Assembly: GCF_019636135.1 (NCBI RefSeq)
Contig: NZ_JAHBYD010000014.1
Span: 1 to 64,000 of the forward strand
Reading direction: 5' to 3'
Length of the DNA: 64,000 bases
Source of the DNA: Phenylobacterium sp.
GTDB taxonomy: Bacteria; Pseudomonadota; Alphaproteobacteria; Caulobacterales; Caulobacteraceae
In this document: in pieces, positions 61,585 to 64,000 of the stretch
Numbering within the stretch: position 1 is the stretch's first letter
Layout of the letters: every line of letters starts with the position of its first letter
The notes under the pieces: model-generated
Seen by the model: only the letters and a program-made list of their open reading frames with translations
What the model was told of the DNA's origin: nothing
Databases searched by the model: none
Translations under genes and position numbers: made by a program

Positions 61585-64000
61585 CTAGAAGTCGGCGGTC
61601 AGGCCCAGGAAGACGTAACGGCCGAACGAGTCGTACACTTGCGGCCAGGTGTTGCCGCTGCACGGGCCGCTGGGGCAGTTCGACGAACCCGTCAGCGGCG
61701 GATCCTTGTCGAACACGTTGTTGACGCCGAAGCGGAAGTTCAGGTTGTCCTTCACGGTCCACGTCGCCGTCAGGTCGATGTAGTCGCGCGAGCCGAGAAC
61801 ACGGTCGGACTGGTACTGGATGCCCGTGTTGTTGAGCTGCGGATCGTTCGAGTAGGCGTCCAGGGTCGCCTTGTTGAAGTGACGCCATTGGATCGAGAGG
61901 CCGAGGCTCTTGATCCAGTCGCCGTACTCGAACGGCGTGTTCCAGGTCAGGCGGACCTTGTGGCGCCATTCCGGAGCCGGGACGCCGCAGACGGTGCCGT
62001 ACAGGCCGGCGCAGTCATAGTAGGCGTCGCCCGGAAGCGGCTTCGTCTGCAGCTTGTCGAGATAGGTGCCGACGAACGACAGCGAGATGCCGCCCGCGTT
62101 CTCGAGGCCGAGGGTCTCGAGGTCGGTGCGGTAGCCCGCGTTGATGTCGATGCCCTTGGTGCGGAGCGCGCCGGTGTTCAGCGTGGTGTCGACCACATAG
62201 CCCTGGTTGGAGAGCCAGATCGAGCCGGCCGCGTCACGCTTCACGAGGCCGCAGAAGAACGGATCGAGGGTGTTGACGCAGCGGTTGATGATGATGTCCG
62301 CACCGATGCCGTTGATGTAGTCCTTCACCTTGATGTCGAAGTAGTCGACCGAGAGGTTGAAGCCCGGCAGGAAGGTCGGCGTGGCGACGAAGCCGAACGA
62401 GAAGGTGTCCGAGGTTTCCGGATCCAGGTTCGGGTTACCGCCGGTCTGACCGTTGTACTGGTTGGCCGGGTTCGCTTCGATCGCCAGGACCTGCGCGGTC
62501 GTCAGGTTGAACGCCTGGGCGCAGCGCGCGACGAGCGCGTTGCCCGCCGTCAGGCCGGCGCAGGGATCCTGCGTGCCGTCGAGGACGACGTTCTGCGGCG
62601 AGAACAGCTCGAGCACGTGCGGCGCACGGACCGCACGCTGGTAGCTGGCGCGCACGCGGAGGTTGTCGTCGAACTGCCAGTCACCGGCGATCTTGTAGGT
62701 GTCGGTGGTGACGCTCGTCGAGTAGTCCGAGTAGCGGTAGGCCAGTTCGACCTGCACGCGCTTGGCGAAGGCCATGTCCGTGATGATCGGCAGGCGGGCT
62801 TCGGCGAAGGCCTCATAGACGTCGAACGAGCCGTTCACCGGCGGCGAGGCGCCGCCCGAGCCGTTCAGCAGGCCGGCCGACGACACGTAGTCGGCGGCGG
62901 AGTCGAGCTGTTCGCGGCGGTACTCGGCGCCGAACGACACGCCCACGCCTTCTTCCGACCAGGGGCTCTTCACGCCGTAGTCGGTGAGGTCGCCGCCCAT
63001 CGAGAAGTTGACGACGCGTTCGTAGGTGTTGCCGGTCGAGAAGCTGGGCGTCTCGAGGTAGTTCAGTTGGTTGCGGGTCACACCGCCGTTGGCGAAGATG
63101 TTGTAGGGCACGCAGGCCGGGTCGCTGCCGTCCACCACGCTCTGGCAGGTCGGCACGCCGTTCACGCTGACGACGTTCAGGGCGTTCTGAATGGCGCTGG
63201 TGCGGAAGAAGCCGGTCTGGACCTGCTTAAACTTCACGCGGCCGTACTGCATGAAGAAGTCGTAGTTCCAGTTGTCGTTCAGGTCGCCGCGCAGACCGAC
63301 CACGTAGCGGTACTGGGTGTGCTCGGTGGTGCCCTGACGGCCGCCGCCCTCGGTGTTCCGGCGGGCCACAGTGCCCGTGAACGTGCCGTTCGGGTTGGTG
63401 GCGCAGGTGCCGCCGCCCGACGCGGCCGTGGCGGCCAGCAGGCCCTTCTGCTGGGCCGAGAGCAGCGGGTTGGCGCAGTTGATCGAGAAGGTCCCGGCGA
63501 AGATGCCGCCCGGCGCGATCTGGTACGTGGACGTGTCGTCCATGAACATCATGTCGGCGTAGGCGGTGGCCCACGGGGCGATCTCGTACTGGGCGAAGGC
63601 GCCCATCACGTAGCGGTCGTCGGGACGCTGGTAGTAGTTCGACGGGCCGAAGTTGTAGACGTCGCGGGCGGCGACGCGCGGGCGGAACTGCTGCGCCGCG
63701 CTCGTCACGTCGACGACGAAGTTGCCGACGCGGGCCGGGAAGGCCGTGCCCGAACCGCCGCAGGAGCTGAAGGTCGTGTCCGAGTTCAGGGTACAGGCCG
63801 AATAGTCGCGGTTGCCCTGCAGGATCGGCTCGACGTGGCGATAGCCGGCGTAGGCGGTGACGTTGCCCTTGCCGTCCGGCGCGTTGACGCCGATCACCAG
63901 GGTCACTTCCGAGCTTTCGCCGTCGCGGACGTTGTCCTTCGGCAGGGCGAAGAACTCGGGGCTGGCGGCGGCGGCGGCGGCCGTGCGGACGACGTCGGCG
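61585..64000 (-). CDS. TonB-dependent receptor (N-terminus beyond the window)
   Basis: At least 805 aa, open to the right edge; the visible part begins inside the plug/barrel boundary (SSEVTLVIGVNAPDGKGNVT). The barrel ends GRYVFLGLTADF with the usual C-terminal Phe. It is unusually rich in cysteine for a TBDR: ACTLNSDTTFSSCGG, CAGLTAGNALVARC, CVNTLDPFFC and YDCAGLYGTVC suggest several disulfides in surface loops. NPDLKP-type text appears as GGNPNLDPETSDTFSFG. Downstream on the same strand are two TPR-sulfotransferases and an aspartic protease. Confidence 0.88.
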   Translation of the reverse strand, partial: ADVVRTAAAAAASPEFFALPKDNVRDGESSEVTLVIGVNAPDGKGNVTAYAGYRHVEPILQGNRDYSACTLNSDTTFSSCGGSGTAFPARVGNFVVDVTSAAQQFRPRVAARDVYNFGPSNYYQRPDDRYVMGAFAQYEIAPWATAYADMMFMDDTSTYQIAPGGIFAGTFSINCANPLLSAQQKGLLAATAASGGGTCATNPNGTFTGTVARRNTEGGGRQGTTEHTQYRYVVGLRGDLNDNWNYDFFMQYGRVKFKQVQTGFFRTSAIQNALNVVSVNGVPTCQSVVDGSDPACVPYNIFANGGVTRNQLNYLETPSFSTGNTYERVVNFSMGGDLTDYGVKSPWSEEGVGVSFGAEYRREQLDSAADYVSSAGLLNGSGGASPPVNGSFDVYEAFAEARLPIITDMAFAKRVQVELAYRYSDYSTSVTTDTYKIAGDWQFDDNLRVRASYQRAVRAPHVLELFSPQNVVLDGTQDPCAGLTAGNALVARCAQAFNLTTAQVLAIEANPANQYNGQTGGNPNLDPETSDTFSFGFVATPTFLPGFNLSVDYFDIKVKDYINGIGADIIINRCVNTLDPFFCGLVKRDAAGSIWLSNQGYVVDTTLNTGALRTKGIDINAGYRTDLETLGLENAGGISLSFVGTYLDKLQTKPLPGDAYYDCAGLYGTVCGVPAPEWRHKVRLTWNTPFEYGDWIKSLGLSIQWRHFNKATLDAYSNDPQLNNTGIQYQSDRVLGSRDYIDLTATWTVKDNLNFRFGVNNVFDKDPPLTGSSNCPSGPCSGNTWPQVYDSFGRYVFLGLTADF

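Overview
The window is about 70% G+C, with dense, often overlapping genes and frequent GTG/TTG starts. Five TonB-dependent receptors (TBDRs), HAF-repeat/PEPxWA-CTERM and TPR-sulfotransferase genes, and an iolC fused to DUF2090 all point to an alphaproteobacterium of the Caulobacterales. It looks Phenylobacterium/Caulobacter-like, but this is inferred from gene content; no rRNA is present. I see no tRNA, rRNA, CRISPR array, intact transposase or prophage. No gene-free stretch exceeds about 300 bases; the longer gaps hold palindromic repeats or operator-like sites, listed below.

1-15.3 kb is mostly housekeeping and small modules. It has a DUF924 gene, a secreted HAF-repeat protein, thyA-MazG-like-folA, an SMP-30 hydrolase and two tiny Gly-rich membrane proteins behind a Pho-box-like site. 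These are followed by an Old Yellow Enzyme, a GFA protein, a CYP153-like P450, a CHRD protein, and a TBDR divergent from a PepSY/response-regulator/histidine-kinase operon. An orphan Phd antitoxin with a 14-codon toxin stub closes the section.

15.3-32.9 kb looks like one functional island for phytate (inositol hexakisphosphate). A minus-strand operon carries an RpiR regulator, iolC (kinase-aldolase fusion), iolD, iolE, iolB, mmsA, an organophosphate-type MFS antiporter and an inositol-monophosphatase-family enzyme. Divergent to it are two inositol dehydrogenases. Beyond these lie a histidine acid phytase, its TBDR and a divergent beta-propeller phytase. Together they could strip phosphate from phytate, import inositol phosphates, and convert inositol to acetyl-CoA and DHAP. 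GGAA-N6-TTCC palindromes in the iol promoters, with degenerate copies at the phytase promoter, suggest common control.

33.0-51.6 kb is a second catabolic cluster with no pathway I recognise. It contains an aldo/keto reductase, two GPH-type symporters, an SDR, a TBDR and three TetR regulators. It also has two PhyH-type dioxygenases, a three-part biotin-dependent acyl-CoA carboxylase with a free-standing 73-aa biotin carrier, a tandem-fused class III CoA-transferase and a small SCP2-like protein. Related palindromes recur in front of several of these genes. An acyl-CoA dehydrogenase follows.

52.9-64 kb holds a double peptide-type ABC ATPase whose stop codon is duplicated around a palindromic element, and a SppA protease. 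Finally, a truncated TBDR gene is followed on the same strand by two TPR-sulfotransferases and a retropepsin-like aspartic protease.
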